Counted from the stretch's first letter, positions 37,283 through 47,242 are shown. The stretch is 64,000 nt of DNA from BM003 sp963699835 (GCA_963699835.1 CAVOVJ010000012.1:1-64000); one strand, 5' to 3'. Numbers and translations are program-made. Notes: generated from the sequence alone by a model not told the origin.

Positions 37283-39469
37283 CTACATTTTGCGTTGCGC
37301 GCTGATGACGTTTGGCAACGTCGTCAGCCGATGCAGAATCTGGCTAAGTTCGTCGAGTCCGCGCACGTTGATCGTCAGGTGGATGTCCGCCGTATTGTGA
37401 GCGGGAAACGTTTCCAGTTTCAATTCCTGGATTGATATCCTCGCGTCGGCGAAAACGGCGGTCACGTCGCGTGTCAGGCCTTGCCTGTCATACGCCTCCA
37501 CCCGGATTTCGACCTGGTGACCGGCATCGTCACCGGCCTCGTTCCATGTCACCTGCAACACCCGCTCGCGATGATTTTCCCGCAGGCGCAGCAGGTTGCG
37601 GCATTGTTTGCGGTGGATCGTGACGCCGCGCCCCTGGGTGATATACCCGGCAATCGGTTCCGGCGGGACCGGATGACAGCAACGTGCGAAATTCGACATC
37701 AGGTCACCGATGCCATCGACCGCAACTGCACTGCGATTGCGTGGGGCGGGTCTGGCTCCGCGCCCGCTCGAGCGCCGCGATCGCTCGCCGCTATCGGGGT
37801 GTTGCTGGGCGGCCGCCTGGGTTACTGCCGCAAGACTGATGTCGCCGCACCCAAGACCGACGTGGAGCTCGTCGACGTTGCCGACCTTCAGTGCCTTTAA
37901 CAAAACCGGCATTTTCAGATCGCGCAGGCCAAGCCTTCCCAGTTCGCGCTCCAGCGTGATCCGGCCATGGCGGCGGTTCTGATCCTGGTCCTCACGGCGG
38001 AACCAGGCCCGCACCTTGGCCCGGCTGCGCGGTGATGCAAGATATCCGCGTTGCGGGATAAGCCAGTCGCGGCTCGGATGCCCGTTTTTGGCGGTAATGA
38101 TCTCGACCTGCTCCCCGGTGGCCAGCACGTGGGTCAGCGCCACCATCCTGCCATTGACCTTGGCGCCGCGGCAATGATGTCCGACTTCGGTATGCACGTG
38201 ATAGGCGAAATCCAGCGGGGTGGCACCTTGCGGCAGGTCGACGACATCGCCGCGCGGGCTGATGACATAGACACGATCCTCGAAAATCTCCGCGCGGACA
38301 CGGTCGATGAAATCCTCGGCGGTATCGTGATGCGAATCCGGCACCAGTAATTGCCGTAGCCAGTTGATTTTTTCGTCGAAGGCGCGGTGACCGCGGCCGC
38401 CTTCCTTGTAGCGCCAGTGGGCGGCAACGCCGAGTTCGGAATGTTCGTGCATTTCGTGGCTGCGGATCTGCACCTCGAGTGCCTGTCCGCCCGGACCGAT
38501 CACGGCGGTATGGATCGAGCGGTATCCGTTTTCCTTGGGCGTGGCCACGTAGTCATCGAACTCTCCGGGAATGTACTGCCAGAGGCTATGAACGACACCG
38601 AGGGCGGCGTAGCAGTCGGCCACTGAATCCACCAGTATTCGAACCGCCCTGATGTCGAACAGCTCGTCGAAATCCACCTGTTTGCGCTGCATCTTGCGCC
38701 AGATGCTGAATATGTGCTTCGGTCGGCCGCTGATTTCGGCGGCGATCCCCTCGGCGGCGAGCTTGTCCGAGAGCGTATGGTTGATCGCGAGTATGAAGCG
38801 CTCCCGGTCGCTGCGGCGTTGCCGCAAGGCTCCCGCGATGCGCCGATAGGTTGCGGGCTCGAGGTAGCGAAATGCCAGGTCTTCGAGTTCCCATTTCAAT
38901 TGCCAGATACCGAGGCGGTTGGCCAGCGGAGCAAAGACCTCCTGGGTTTCGCGTGCCGCCGCACGCTTGTCCGCGGCGCGGGCGTTTTTCAGTCGCCGCA
39001 TGCTGTCGAGCTGCTCGGCCAGCCGCACCAGCACCAGTCGCACGTCGCTCGCGATAGCCAGGAGCATTTGCCGAACGCTCTCCGCCTGGTCGCGCGAAAG
39101 GGTCGAATCGGGATTCCAGTTCTGCGGAAGGTGAAAATCACCGAGTGAGACGAGCCCGTCGACCAGCGCCTTCATCTCGGCACCGAAGGTCGCGGCTATC
39201 CGGTCGCTGTCCAGCACCCCAGCGTGGACCAGCGGGAATATCAGGGTGGCGCTGACGAGGTCGTGATCGCCGTGCAAACCGCGAACCAGATCCGCGATGG
39301 ATTCGCCGCGGTCGCGGGCCGCCACGCTGCGCTCGTCCGCGTCTGCGCCGATTGCGTCGTCGAGCCATTCCCGCACCTGCTCGAGCGATGCGCCGGACGG
39401 GACCGGTGTTGCGCTTTGGTTTGTATCGACTGCTGTTGCCAAGAGATAGCCTGAGGATGTGCTGGCCAC
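37283..39469 (-). CDS. relA: GTP pyrophosphokinase RelA
   Basis: 728 residues. Synthetase domain: RPKHIFSIWRKMQRKQVDFD, FDELFDIRAVRILV, GEFDDYVATPKENGYRSIHT (the ExDD-type catalytic segment of RelA) and HEHSELGVAAHWRYKEGG. It is followed by the TGS domain (DRVYVISPRGDVVDLPQGAT), the zinc/CC region (LMSNFARCCHPVPPEPIAGY) and a C-terminal ACT domain. The N-terminal region has lost the HD motif of the SpoT hydrolase (LVHAGVLD replaces LLHDVVED-type), so it should only make (p)ppGpp. It is convergent with lpdA (16-base gap) and divergent from yfaZ. Confidence 0.94.
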   Translation of the reverse strand: MASTSSGYLLATAVDTNQSATPVPSGASLEQVREWLDDAIGADADERSVAARDRGESIADLVRGLHGDHDLVSATLIFPLVHAGVLDSDRIAATFGAEMKALVDGLVSLGDFHLPQNWNPDSTLSRDQAESVRQMLLAIASDVRLVLVRLAEQLDSMRRLKNARAADKRAAARETQEVFAPLANRLGIWQLKWELEDLAFRYLEPATYRRIAGALRQRRSDRERFILAINHTLSDKLAAEGIAAEISGRPKHIFSIWRKMQRKQVDFDELFDIRAVRILVDSVADCYAALGVVHSLWQYIPGEFDDYVATPKENGYRSIHTAVIGPGGQALEVQIRSHEMHEHSELGVAAHWRYKEGGRGHRAFDEKINWLRQLLVPDSHHDTAEDFIDRVRAEIFEDRVYVISPRGDVVDLPQGATPLDFAYHVHTEVGHHCRGAKVNGRMVALTHVLATGEQVEIITAKNGHPSRDWLIPQRGYLASPRSRAKVRAWFRREDQDQNRRHGRITLERELGRLGLRDLKMPVLLKALKVGNVDELHVGLGCGDISLAAVTQAAAQQHPDSGERSRRSSGRGARPAPRNRSAVAVDGIGDLMSNFARCCHPVPPEPIAGYITQGRGVTIHRKQCRNLLRLRENHRERVLQVTWNEAGDDAGHQVEIRVEAYDRQGLTRDVTAVFADARISIQELKLETFPAHNTADIHLTINVRGLDELSQILHRLTTLPNVISAQRKM

Positions 39470-39543
39470 CGATAGCCGTTATCATACGCCGTTTCTGGGG
39501 GCCATGGGTCTGGCCTTCTGCGAGGTTCTTCGAGGAGCAATAA

Positions 39544-40110
39544 ATGTTTCGGATCTGCAGTGTGTTGGCACTGTTGCTCGTGTCGTTCGCGCGCCCGGTT
39601 GGCGCGGAAAGTCCGGCATTGGACGTCAGTTTCAACGCGGATGTTTTCAAGGTAGCCTTCGGTTTCCCGGTTTTTGACAGGGCCGCGCTCGAGACCAGCT
39701 GGTTGCACAGCGACGAAGATGGCGAACTGGTCGGTCTCGCCATTTTCCGCACGGGAATTGCATCCCCGGGCACTAATCCGGTGAAGGCCGGCCTCGGCGC
39801 CAAGGTGGTTTACGGGGATCCGGACAAGGGCGGCAGCAGCGGCGGTTCGTTCGCGCTGGGTGGCTACTTTCGATGGGTCTTTCCGAATTACGACCGGATC
39901 GGTATCGGCGGTGAACTGTATTACGCGCCCGGCGTGCTCTCGTTCAGTGACACCGATACCTACGACGAGGAGAGCCTCTATATCAGTTACGACATTATGC
40001 AGGACGCCTGGGTTTACCTCGGGGTCCGGCATGTGCAAATGAAATTCGAGGGTGACCCCGATGTGACTTTCGATACCGGCGTGCATCTGGGCGTACGGCT
40101 GAGTTTTTGA
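39544..40110 (+). CDS. YfaZ family outer-membrane protein
   Basis: 188 residues. A signal peptide (MFRICSVLALLLVSFARPVGA, cut before ESPALD) is followed by an amphipathic beta-strand pattern ending in phenylalanine (VHLGVRLSF), as in outer-membrane barrels. LGAKVVYGDPDKGGSSGGSF and IGIGGELYYAPGVLSFSDT are characteristic of YfaZ-like proteins. Good ribosome-binding site GAGGAG. Function unknown. Divergent from relA, 74 bases between the starts. Confidence 0.85.
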   Translation: MFRICSVLALLLVSFARPVGAESPALDVSFNADVFKVAFGFPVFDRAALETSWLHSDEDGELVGLAIFRTGIASPGTNPVKAGLGAKVVYGDPDKGGSSGGSFALGGYFRWVFPNYDRIGIGGELYYAPGVLSFSDTDTYDEESLYISYDIMQDAWVYLGVRHVQMKFEGDPDVTFDTGVHLGVRLSF

Positions 40111-40147
40111 TTCAAGTAGCAACGACTGGGAAATACGGACTGAACGC

Positions 40148-40891
40148 ATGGCAGGTCATAGCAAGTGGGCCAATATCCAGCACCGGAAGGGTGCTCAGGA
40201 CAAGAAACGCGGCAAACTCTTTACCAAATTGGCGCGCGAAATCACCGTCGCTGCGCGGATGGGCGGCGGCGATCCGGGCTTTAATCCGCGTTTACGCCTG
40301 GCCGTGGACAAGGCCAAGGCGCAGAGCATGCCCAAGGATAATATCGAGCGCGCGATAAATAGGGGTACCGGCGATCTCGAGGGCGCCGAGTATGTTGAAA
40401 TTCGCTACGAGGGCTATGGACCCGGCGGCGTTGCAGTCATGGTGGACTGCGTCACCGACAACCGTAACCGCACGGTGGCGGAAGTCAGGCATGCGTTCTC
40501 CAAGTTCGGTGGAAATCTGGGCGCGGACGGGTCGGTCGGTTACCTGTTCAGCCATGTCGGTTTGCTCGGTTTCGATGCAGGTGTCGATGAGGAGGCGCTG
40601 ATGGAGGCTGCGCTGGAAGCGGGCGCGGAGGACATTATTACCGGCGCGGACGGCTCGGTCGAGGTGATTACCGATCCGCAGGAGTTCGAAGACGTGCGCG
40701 ACAAGATTCATGCCGCCGGCTTTCGGACGGAAGTCGAGGAGGTCACCCAGCGGGCGTCGACTTCCGCCGTTCTCGGCGAAGGCGAAGCGCAATCGATGAT
40801 CAAACTGCTCGAGATGCTCGAGGATCTCGACGATGTGCAAAATGTCTATTCGAATGCCGATATCCCGGACGAAATCCTTGCAGCGCTTTGA
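40148..40891 (+). CDS. yebC: YebC/PmpR family DNA-binding regulator
   Basis: 247 residues with the invariant start AGHSKWANIQHRKGAQDKKR, then RLRLAVDKAKAQSMPKDNIE, GYGPGGVAVMVDCVTDNRNR and a C-terminal acidic domain. Family members bind DNA or act on ribosomes at polyproline stretches. Its position directly before ruvC is the common gammaproteobacterial arrangement. Confidence 0.95.
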   Translation: MAGHSKWANIQHRKGAQDKKRGKLFTKLAREITVAARMGGGDPGFNPRLRLAVDKAKAQSMPKDNIERAINRGTGDLEGAEYVEIRYEGYGPGGVAVMVDCVTDNRNRTVAEVRHAFSKFGGNLGADGSVGYLFSHVGLLGFDAGVDEEALMEAALEAGAEDIITGADGSVEVITDPQEFEDVRDKIHAAGFRTEVEEVTQRASTSAVLGEGEAQSMIKLLEMLEDLDDVQNVYSNADIPDEILAAL

Positions 40892-40939
40892 GCTGTTGCG
40901 CTCGCTGTCTGCGGCCGGGCGAAGCGATCCGGCTCACTG

Positions 40940-41479
40940 ATGGTTGCCGGCGTCAGAATTCTGGGCATCGACCCGGGTTCGCGAATAACCGGTTGGGGGG
41001 TCATCGATGTTGCGGGCCAGAGGATGACCCATGTCGGGAGCGGCCAGATTCGCACCAATGGAACTGACTTCCCGGCGCGGCTCGAACAGATCTTTGACCG
41101 AACGCGGGAGATCATGGATGAGTTCCAACCTGAGGAAGTGGCAATCGAGCGGGTATTTATGCATCGCAATGCCGACAGCGCGTTAAAACTGGGGCATGCG
41201 CGGGCGGCTGCATTATGCGCGACGTTTGCGCGGCGAGCAGGTATTCACGAGTATGCCGCGCGCGAGGTCAAGCTCGCAGTGGTTGGCACCGGTGCGGCTG
41301 AGAAAACGCAGGTGCAGCACATGGTAGGGGCGTTGCTGTCGATACGCGGAGCGATCCAGGCCGACAGCGCCGACGCGCTGGCCGTTGCGATCTGTCATGC
41401 CAATCACCGTCGTACCCGGACGCTCGTAGCGCAGAGCCCGGGCAATGATCGGTTTTATAAGAGGCCGGCTCGCAAGTAA
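40940..41479 (+). CDS. ruvC: Holliday junction resolvase RuvC
   Basis: 179 residues. RNase H-fold endonuclease that cuts four-way junctions together with RuvAB. Catalytic acids: Asp in ILGIDPGSRITGWGVID, Glu in VAIERVFMHRNADSALKLG, and the pair in QADSADALAVAICHANH. The start at 40940 has few alternatives. The end overlaps the ruvA start by 35 bases. Confidence 0.95.
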   Translation: MVAGVRILGIDPGSRITGWGVIDVAGQRMTHVGSGQIRTNGTDFPARLEQIFDRTREIMDEFQPEEVAIERVFMHRNADSALKLGHARAAALCATFARRAGIHEYAAREVKLAVVGTGAAEKTQVQHMVGALLSIRGAIQADSADALAVAICHANHRRTRTLVAQSPGNDRFYKRPARK

Positions 41480-42045
41480 GCAACCACCTTTGCTGGTCGT
41501 GGATGTAAACGGTATCGGCTACGAAATCGAGGCGCCGATGTCGACTTTTTACGTGCTGCCGGGCGTTGGCGCGAGAGATCACGCTGGTGACGCATCTGCT
41601 GGTGCGGGAAGACGCCCAGATTCTGTTCGGGTTCTCGACCGAGGCGGAACGGCGCCTGTTTCGTGATCTGATCCGTATCTCGGGGGTTGGCGCAAAAATG
41701 GCGCTGGCGATCCTGTCGGGCATCAGCGTCGAAGGTTTCGTGCGGTGCGTGCATAGCGAAGACACCGCCATGTTGATTAAAGTGCCCGGTGTCGGCAAGA
41801 AAACCGCGGAACGGCTGATCGTTGAAATGCGTGATCGTATCGACAAGGGTGCGGTCACGATACCGTCGGGTGCCCCGGCCGGGACCGAAACCGGACCGGC
41901 GCCGGCGACCGAGGCGCAGAACGCACTGGTTGCGCTGGGTTATCGTCCGGCGGAGGCGCTGCGGCTGCTGGCCGCAGTCGATACGCGGGAACTGGAGACC
42001 GAGGAAATCATTCGCCGTGCATTGCAAAATATTGCGCCGCGCTGA
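41445..42045 (+). CDS. ruvA: Holliday junction branch-migration protein RuvA (frameshifted)
   Basis: Joined length 200 residues, as usual. The N-terminal OB domain begins MIGFIRGRLASKQPPLLVVD and VNGIGYEIEAPMSTFYVLPG. A one-base shift near 41563-41570 (one extra base in GTTGGCGCG) moves to a second frame with REITLVTHLLVREDAQILFG, the helix-hairpin-helix motifs ISGVGAKMALAILSG and VPGVGKKTAERLIVEM, and the C-terminal RuvB-binding domain (NALVALGYRPAEALRLLAAV). RuvA should be functional, so the shift is probably a sequence error. Confidence 0.92.
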
Positions 42046-42146
42046 CCGCGGCGATCTGGCAGCGTTGCGGCCGCAGACGGACACGTTTCGGCATTCCATG
42101 CACACATTTTTGTCGTTGACTGAGCGCGGCAGGGACCGGATACAAG

Positions 42147-43202
42147 ATGCCTGATCAGGATCGAATCATTTCCGCCGCCGAATCCGGCGAGGAGGCCGAG
42201 TTCGATCGCGCCATCCGGCCGCGCGTCCTGACTGAGTATATCGGTCAGGCCTCGGTCAAGGAGCAGCTTGAAATATTTATTCAGGCTGCGCGCCAACGCG
42301 GAGATTCGCTCGACCACGTGCTAATTTTCGGGCCACCCGGGCTGGGAAAGACCACGTTGGCTCACATCATTGCCAATGAAATGGGGGTCAATCTCAGGCA
42401 TACCTCGGGGCCGGTACTGGAGCGGGCCGGTGACCTGGCCGCGTTGCTGACCAACCTCGAGCCGCATGATGTGCTGTTCGTCGATGAGATCCATCGTCTG
42501 AGCCCGGTAGTGGAGGAGGTGTTGTACCCGGCGATGGAGGATTTCCAGCTCGATATCATGATTGGCGAGGGACCGGCGGCGAGGTCGATCAAGCTCGACT
42601 TGCCGCCATTCACGCTGGTAGGCGCGACCACGCGGGCGGGGTTGCTCACATCGCCGTTGCGTGATCGCTTTGGCATCGTGCAGCGACTGGAGTTTTACAG
42701 TGACCAGGAGCTTGGCGGTATCGTACGCCGTTCCGCGGGCATACTCGCGCTCGAGGTGGAGCCTGACGGCGCCGCGCAGATTGCGGCGCGCTCGCGCGGT
42801 ACTCCGCGAATCGCCAATCGTCTGTTACGCCGGGTGCGCGATTATGCGCAGGTCAGGGCCACGGGCGAGGTCACTGCAGTCGTCGCGGAAAAAGCACTCG
42901 ATATGCTCGATGTCGACGCCCGCGGCTTCGACGTGCTCGACCGAAAACTTCTGCTTACCATCATCGAGAAATTCGACGGTGGTCCGGTCGGTGTAGATAG
43001 CCTGGCCGCGGCGATCGGAGAGGAGCGGGATACGATCGAGGATGTCATCGAGCCTTTCCTTATTCAGCAGGGTTTCCTTATGCGAACCGCGCGCGGCCGG
43101 GTCGCTACCCGCAATGCTTTCCTGCACTTCGGACTGCCCACCCCGCAGGGTGATAACCCGGCAAGTTCGCTCGAGTTGTTCGAACAGGACGATGAGTCCT
43201 GA
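42147..43202 (+). CDS. ruvB: Holliday junction branch-migration ATPase RuvB
   Basis: 351 residues. AAA+ motor: Walker A GPPGLGKTT (62-70), Walker B VLFVDEIHRL (D113, E114), sensor 1 VGATTRAG, and arginine finger region SPLRDRFGIV, followed by the winged-helix DNA-binding domain (GFLMRTARGRVATRNAF). It lies 101 bases after ruvA. Confidence 0.96.
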   Translation: MPDQDRIISAAESGEEAEFDRAIRPRVLTEYIGQASVKEQLEIFIQAARQRGDSLDHVLIFGPPGLGKTTLAHIIANEMGVNLRHTSGPVLERAGDLAALLTNLEPHDVLFVDEIHRLSPVVEEVLYPAMEDFQLDIMIGEGPAARSIKLDLPPFTLVGATTRAGLLTSPLRDRFGIVQRLEFYSDQELGGIVRRSAGILALEVEPDGAAQIAARSRGTPRIANRLLRRVRDYAQVRATGEVTAVVAEKALDMLDVDARGFDVLDRKLLLTIIEKFDGGPVGVDSLAAAIGEERDTIEDVIEPFLIQQGFLMRTARGRVATRNAFLHFGLPTPQGDNPASSLELFEQDDES

Positions 43203-43296
43203 GTCGGGAGCGCCGGTCGGCGCCGGCGACAAACGGCGGCAGTATCCGGCGACTGTTACAGCACGAGTCCGGCACGCGGACAAACGGGGCGCATAA

Positions 43297-43704
43297 GTGA
43301 ACGAATCGTTTCGTCTTTCGGTCAGAGTTTACTGGGAGGATACCGACGGAGGCGGGGTCGTCTACTACGCCAACTATCTCAAGTATCTCGAAAGAGCGCG
43401 CAGCGAATTTCTGCGCAGCTGCGGGTTTGAACAATCTGTATTACAGCGAGAGCAGAACCTGGTGTTTGCGGTAGTGTCGGCACAGATCGACTATCTGCAA
43501 CCGGCGCGACTTGACGATGAACTGACGATATCGGCGCGGGTCCGCGATGCGAGCCGGGCCAGTCTCGTGTTTGCACAGGCGATTTACCGTGCCGGCCCGG
43601 ACGATTCGCGGTTGTGCCGGGCTCAAGTGAGGGTTGCCTGCCTGGATGCAAGTACTTTCCGGCCGCGCCGTATACCCGTGGCCATCCTCGAGGAGCTGCA
43701 CTAG
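43297..43704 (+). CDS. ybgC: Tol-Pal-associated acyl-CoA thioesterase YbgC
   Basis: 135 residues, GTG start. Hot-dog fold thioesterase with the catalytic aspartate motif VRVYWEDTDGGGVVYYANYL and LKYLERARSEFLRSCGFEQ. It hydrolyses short acyl-CoAs and is linked to phospholipid and cell-envelope work. It is the first gene of the tol-pal cluster; its stop is directly followed by the tolQ ATG. Confidence 0.93.
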   Translation: MNESFRLSVRVYWEDTDGGGVVYYANYLKYLERARSEFLRSCGFEQSVLQREQNLVFAVVSAQIDYLQPARLDDELTISARVRDASRASLVFAQAIYRAGPDDSRLCRAQVRVACLDASTFRPRRIPVAILEELH

Positions 43705-44391
43705 ATGCAAGGTGATATTTCAATTCTGGGTCTGATTCTGCAAGCCGGCGTGGTGGTGCAGTTCGTGATGTTCTTGTTGCTGCTGGCCTCGATTGCGTCG
43801 TGGGCCATTATCTTCCGCAAGCGTTCGTTGATCGGCAAGGCGAGGTCGACGGCCAACGATTTCGAGCGTGGTTTCTGGTCAGGCGGCGATCTTGGTGAGA
43901 TGTATCAGCGTGTCGCGTCCGCGCCGGGCGAGGCGCAGGGCATGGCCGGGATTTTCGAGGCCGGCTTCCGTGAGTTCGGTCGGCTGCGCCAGCAAGCCGG
44001 CTTGCCCTCCGACCAGGTGCTGGAAGGTTCACGGCGGGCGATGATGGTGTCGCAGCGGCGCGAGATGGACCGACTCGAAGACAACCTCGCCTGGCTGGCG
44101 ACGATTGGTTCCACCAGCCCCTATGTCGGGCTGTTCGGTACTGTATGGGGAATCATGAACTCGTTTACCGCGCTGGGAAACGTCCAGTACGCGACGTTGT
44201 CGCAGGTTGCGCCGGGTATCGCCGAGGCTCTGATTGCGACCGCAATGGGGCTGTTTGCGGCCATTCCCGCAGTGATAGCGTACAACCGTTATGCCGATCA
44301 GGTCGGCCGTCTCGAGAGTCGCTATGACACGTTCATGGAGGAATTCTCCAGCATACTGCAACGCTATGCGCCGGGCGGCGGCGGGGACTGA
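43705..44391 (+). CDS. tolQ: Tol-Pal system proton channel subunit TolQ
   Basis: 228 residues with the MotA/TolQ/ExbB topology: one N-terminal span (VVVQFVMFLLLLASIASWAI), a cytoplasmic loop, then TM2 and TM3 (VGLFGTVWGIMNSFTALG and GIAEALIATAMGLFAAIPAV, the proton-path segments). With TolR it uses the proton gradient to energise TolA during outer-membrane constriction. Confidence 0.96.
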   Translation: MQGDISILGLILQAGVVVQFVMFLLLLASIASWAIIFRKRSLIGKARSTANDFERGFWSGGDLGEMYQRVASAPGEAQGMAGIFEAGFREFGRLRQQAGLPSDQVLEGSRRAMMVSQRREMDRLEDNLAWLATIGSTSPYVGLFGTVWGIMNSFTALGNVQYATLSQVAPGIAEALIATAMGLFAAIPAVIAYNRYADQVGRLESRYDTFMEEFSSILQRYAPGGGGD

Positions 44392-44397
44392 GCGACT

Positions 44398-44841
44398 ATG
44401 GCTACGCCTTACAACAAACGACGACTGATGGGTGAAATCAACGTCGTGCCTTATATCGACGTGATGCTGGTCCTGCTGATCATTTTCATGGTGACCGCGC
44501 CGCTGCTGACCCAGGGGATCGACGTCGACTTGCCAAAAGTCGGCGCGGATCCGATCGAAACGCCGGATCGCGAGCCACTGGTGCTGACCGTCGATGCAGC
44601 CGGTTCGCTATATCTGAACGTGGGCAGCGACGAGGACGAGCCGGTCGACGCGGCGACGGTGGTGGCGCGGACTGCCGCAGTGTTGCAACGAGCGAGCGAC
44701 ACGCCGGTACTGGTCAAGGCGGACCAGGCCGTTGCGCACGGCGTAGTCGTCGCCGCGATGCGGCTGTTGCAACAGGCCGGTGCGCCCTCGGTGGGCATCA
44801 TGACCGACCCGGAACAACAAACCGAGGTCGTTCGCGAGTAG
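44398..44841 (+). CDS. tolR: Tol-Pal system protein TolR
   Basis: 147 residues. One transmembrane helix with the essential aspartate (VPYIDVMLVLLIIFMVTAPL), then the DLP segment (IDVDLPKVGADPIE) and a periplasmic domain. It works with TolQ. It begins six bases after tolQ. Confidence 0.95.
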   Translation: MATPYNKRRLMGEINVVPYIDVMLVLLIIFMVTAPLLTQGIDVDLPKVGADPIETPDREPLVLTVDAAGSLYLNVGSDEDEPVDAATVVARTAAVLQRASDTPVLVKADQAVAHGVVVAAMRLLQQAGAPSVGIMTDPEQQTEVVRE

Positions 44842-44848
44842 CCGCGCC

Positions 44849-45814
44849 GTGATCGCATACCTGCGTAGCAATGCCGTTCCCCTCGGTCTTTCCGTCGCGC
44901 TGCACGGAGTCCTGGTGGTGCTGCTGATTTCCGGTATCGGCCTGCCGCGCCATATCCCGCCGGCGGTTGTGCCGCCGGTGGTCCAGGCGACTGTGGTCGA
45001 TCAGGAACGGGTCGAGGAAGAGCTGCGCCAGATCGAAGAGGAGGAGCAACGCGAACGCGACCGTCGTGATGAGGAACTGCGCCGGCAGCAGAAACAGGCG
45101 GAGGATGCCAAACTCAAGCGCGAGCAGGAAGAGCAGCAGCTCGCCGCTGCACAGAAGGAACGCGAGGAGGCCGAACAGGAGCTGGCGCGGAAACGCGAGG
45201 CCGATGCCGCGGCCGAGCGTAAACGCATTGCCGACCTGGCGGCCAAGCGCGAAGCGGACGAACTTGCCGAGCGCGAGCGCCAGGCGGCGCTGAAAGCGCG
45301 CCGCGAAGCCGACGAGCGGGAGCGCAAGCGCAAGGAAGAAGCCGAGCGCCAGCGTCTGGCGGAGCTGGAGAAAAAACGCAAGGAAGAAGAGGAACGGCTG
45401 GCGAAAATCGAGCAGCAACGCAAACAGGAAGAGGCGCGCCGGCAGCGCGAACTGGAGGCGCAGCGCCAGCGGGAGAGTGAGAGTTTGCTGGCCCAGCAGC
45501 TTGCGGAAGAGGAAAAGCGGGTGGCGGCGCAGCGCTCCGGTTTGCTCGGGCAGTACATGGCGTTGATCCGGCAGAAAGTGGAACGCTCATGGATCAAGCC
45601 GCCTTCGGCACAGCCCGGTCTTAAATGTACGGTACAGGTCAGCCAGATTCCGGGCGGAGAAGTGGTATCGGTGCGGGTAGCGCGCTGCAATGGCGACGAT
45701 GCGGTAGTGCGGTCGGTCGAGGCGGCCGTCTGGGCGGCGTCGCCACTGCCGTTACCCGCCGACCCGACTTTATTCGAGCGCAGCCTGTCGCTGGAGTTCG
45801 CGCCGACCGAATGA
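44849..45814 (+). CDS. tolA: Cell-envelope protein TolA
   Basis: 321 residues from the GTG at 44849. An N-terminal transmembrane anchor (LGLSVALHGVLVVLLISGIG) is followed by a long charged helical region (about 50-235, almost entirely Glu, Arg, Lys, Gln and Ala), then the C-terminal globular domain (YMALIRQKVERSWIKPPSAQ, CTVQVSQIPGGEVVSVRVA). It spans the periplasm to contact Pal and TolB. The repetitive codons give a spurious long frame on the other strand. Confidence 0.94.
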   Translation: MIAYLRSNAVPLGLSVALHGVLVVLLISGIGLPRHIPPAVVPPVVQATVVDQERVEEELRQIEEEEQRERDRRDEELRRQQKQAEDAKLKREQEEQQLAAAQKEREEAEQELARKREADAAAERKRIADLAAKREADELAERERQAALKARREADERERKRKEEAERQRLAELEKKRKEEEERLAKIEQQRKQEEARRQRELEAQRQRESESLLAQQLAEEEKRVAAQRSGLLGQYMALIRQKVERSWIKPPSAQPGLKCTVQVSQIPGGEVVSVRVARCNGDDAVVRSVEAAVWAASPLPLPADPTLFERSLSLEFAPTE

Positions 45815-45850
45815 GGAATGCAACGTGAGAATAGAGGGGCACTGCCTGAA

Positions 45851-47170
45851 ATGAGGAACAGACGGATAACCGCGGGCGCATTGCTTGCCGTGTTCGGGTT
45901 TGCGTTGCTTGCAGCCGGCCCGGTCAGCGCCGAACTGCGGATCGAGATTACCAAAGGTGTCAGCGGTGCGGTGCCGATCGCGGTGGTGCCGTTCGGCTGG
46001 CGTGTCGACGGAGTCAGCCCGGGCGAGGACGTTGCAGCGATCGTGGCTGCGGATCTCGCCCGCAGCGGCCGATTCGAGCCGATGCCGCGGTCGCAAATGC
46101 TGGAAACGCCGACCACCGGCGCAGAGGTGGATTTTCAGGACTGGCGCCTGCTGAATTCACAAATCCTGGTGATCGGGCAGGTTACGCCGGCAGGTCCCGA
46201 TGCAGTGTCGATTCAGTTCCAGGTTTTCGATATCTTTCGCAGTGATCAGATTCTCGGTTACCGCATGAATGCGCCGCTCGACCGCCTGCGCGGTGCCTCG
46301 CATCGTATCGCCGATATGATTTTCGAGAAACTGACAGGCGTGGCGGGGGCGTTTGCGACCCGAATTGCCTATATCACCGTGGATCGAGAGGGCGACGGAC
46401 AACGCTATCGGCTCGTCGTCGCTGACTCCGACGGGGAAAATCCCAAGGTCATTGCCGACTCTGCCGACCCGATCATGTCTCCGGCTTGGTCGCCGGACGG
46501 GCGCAAACTTGCCTATGTCTCGTTCGAAGGCGGGCGCTCGCAGGTCTACGTGCAGGTACTACGCACCGGATTCCGCGAAAGCGTGTCGAAACGGATGGGT
46601 GTCAACGGCGCGCCGGCATGGCATCCGTCTGGTAAATCGCTGGCCCTGACGCTATCTGAAGGCGATGGTAATCTCGATATCTATACGCTGGATCTCGCCA
46701 GTGGCCGTTTGCAACAGGTGACCCGGCATTCGGCGATTGATACCGAGCCCGAATGGACTCCCGATGGCCAGGATATTTTGTTCACGTCGGATCGTGCCGG
46801 CGGGCCGCAGATCTATCGGGTGCCGGCGGGCGGAGGCGAGATCGAGAGGATCACGTTCGAAGGCAACTACAATGCGCGGGCGCGGATGTCCCCGGACGGC
46901 AAGCGTATCGCGGTAGTGCACAATGACCGCGGTAATTACCGTATTGCCGTCGTGGATATAAACCGCCGCAGCGCCCAGGTGTTGTCCGAGGGACGTCTCG
47001 ACGAAGCGCCGAGTTTCGCCCCGAACGGCGCCGCCCTGATCTACGCCAGTCGCAGGGATGGCAGCGGGATGCTCGAGACGGTATCGGTAGATGGCCTGGT
47101 GCGTGGCCGGATCAGTTCCCCGGGTACAGATGTCCGCGAACCGGTCTGGTCGCCGTATCCGCCCAACTAG
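45851..47170 (+). CDS. tolB: Tol-Pal system beta-propeller protein TolB
   Basis: 439 residues from the ATG at 45851, which gives a proper signal peptide (ITAGALLAVFGFALLAAG, cleavage after PVSA). The N-terminal domain (VPIAVVPFGWRVDGV, DLARSGRFEPMPRSQML) is followed by six propeller blades with WSPDGRKLAYVSFEGG, WTPDGQDILFTSDRAGG and MSPDGKRIAVVHNDRG. Periplasmic partner of Pal and TolA. Confidence 0.95.
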   Translation: MRNRRITAGALLAVFGFALLAAGPVSAELRIEITKGVSGAVPIAVVPFGWRVDGVSPGEDVAAIVAADLARSGRFEPMPRSQMLETPTTGAEVDFQDWRLLNSQILVIGQVTPAGPDAVSIQFQVFDIFRSDQILGYRMNAPLDRLRGASHRIADMIFEKLTGVAGAFATRIAYITVDREGDGQRYRLVVADSDGENPKVIADSADPIMSPAWSPDGRKLAYVSFEGGRSQVYVQVLRTGFRESVSKRMGVNGAPAWHPSGKSLALTLSEGDGNLDIYTLDLASGRLQQVTRHSAIDTEPEWTPDGQDILFTSDRAGGPQIYRVPAGGGEIERITFEGNYNARARMSPDGKRIAVVHNDRGNYRIAVVDINRRSAQVLSEGRLDEAPSFAPNGAALIYASRRDGSGMLETVSVDGLVRGRISSPGTDVREPVWSPYPPN

Positions 47171-47242
47171 CGGCTGCGATAGAATTGACGCCCGAGCTTG
47201 CAGGCTATTTTTTTGGCTTTATCTTCTGAGAGAAACTTATTC

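Noticed and set aside
45001..46116. 371-codon leftward frame opposite tolA
   Set aside because: It is the shadow of the repetitive Glu/Arg/Lys/Ala codons of tolA and is composed almost entirely of Ser, Arg, Ala and Cys.
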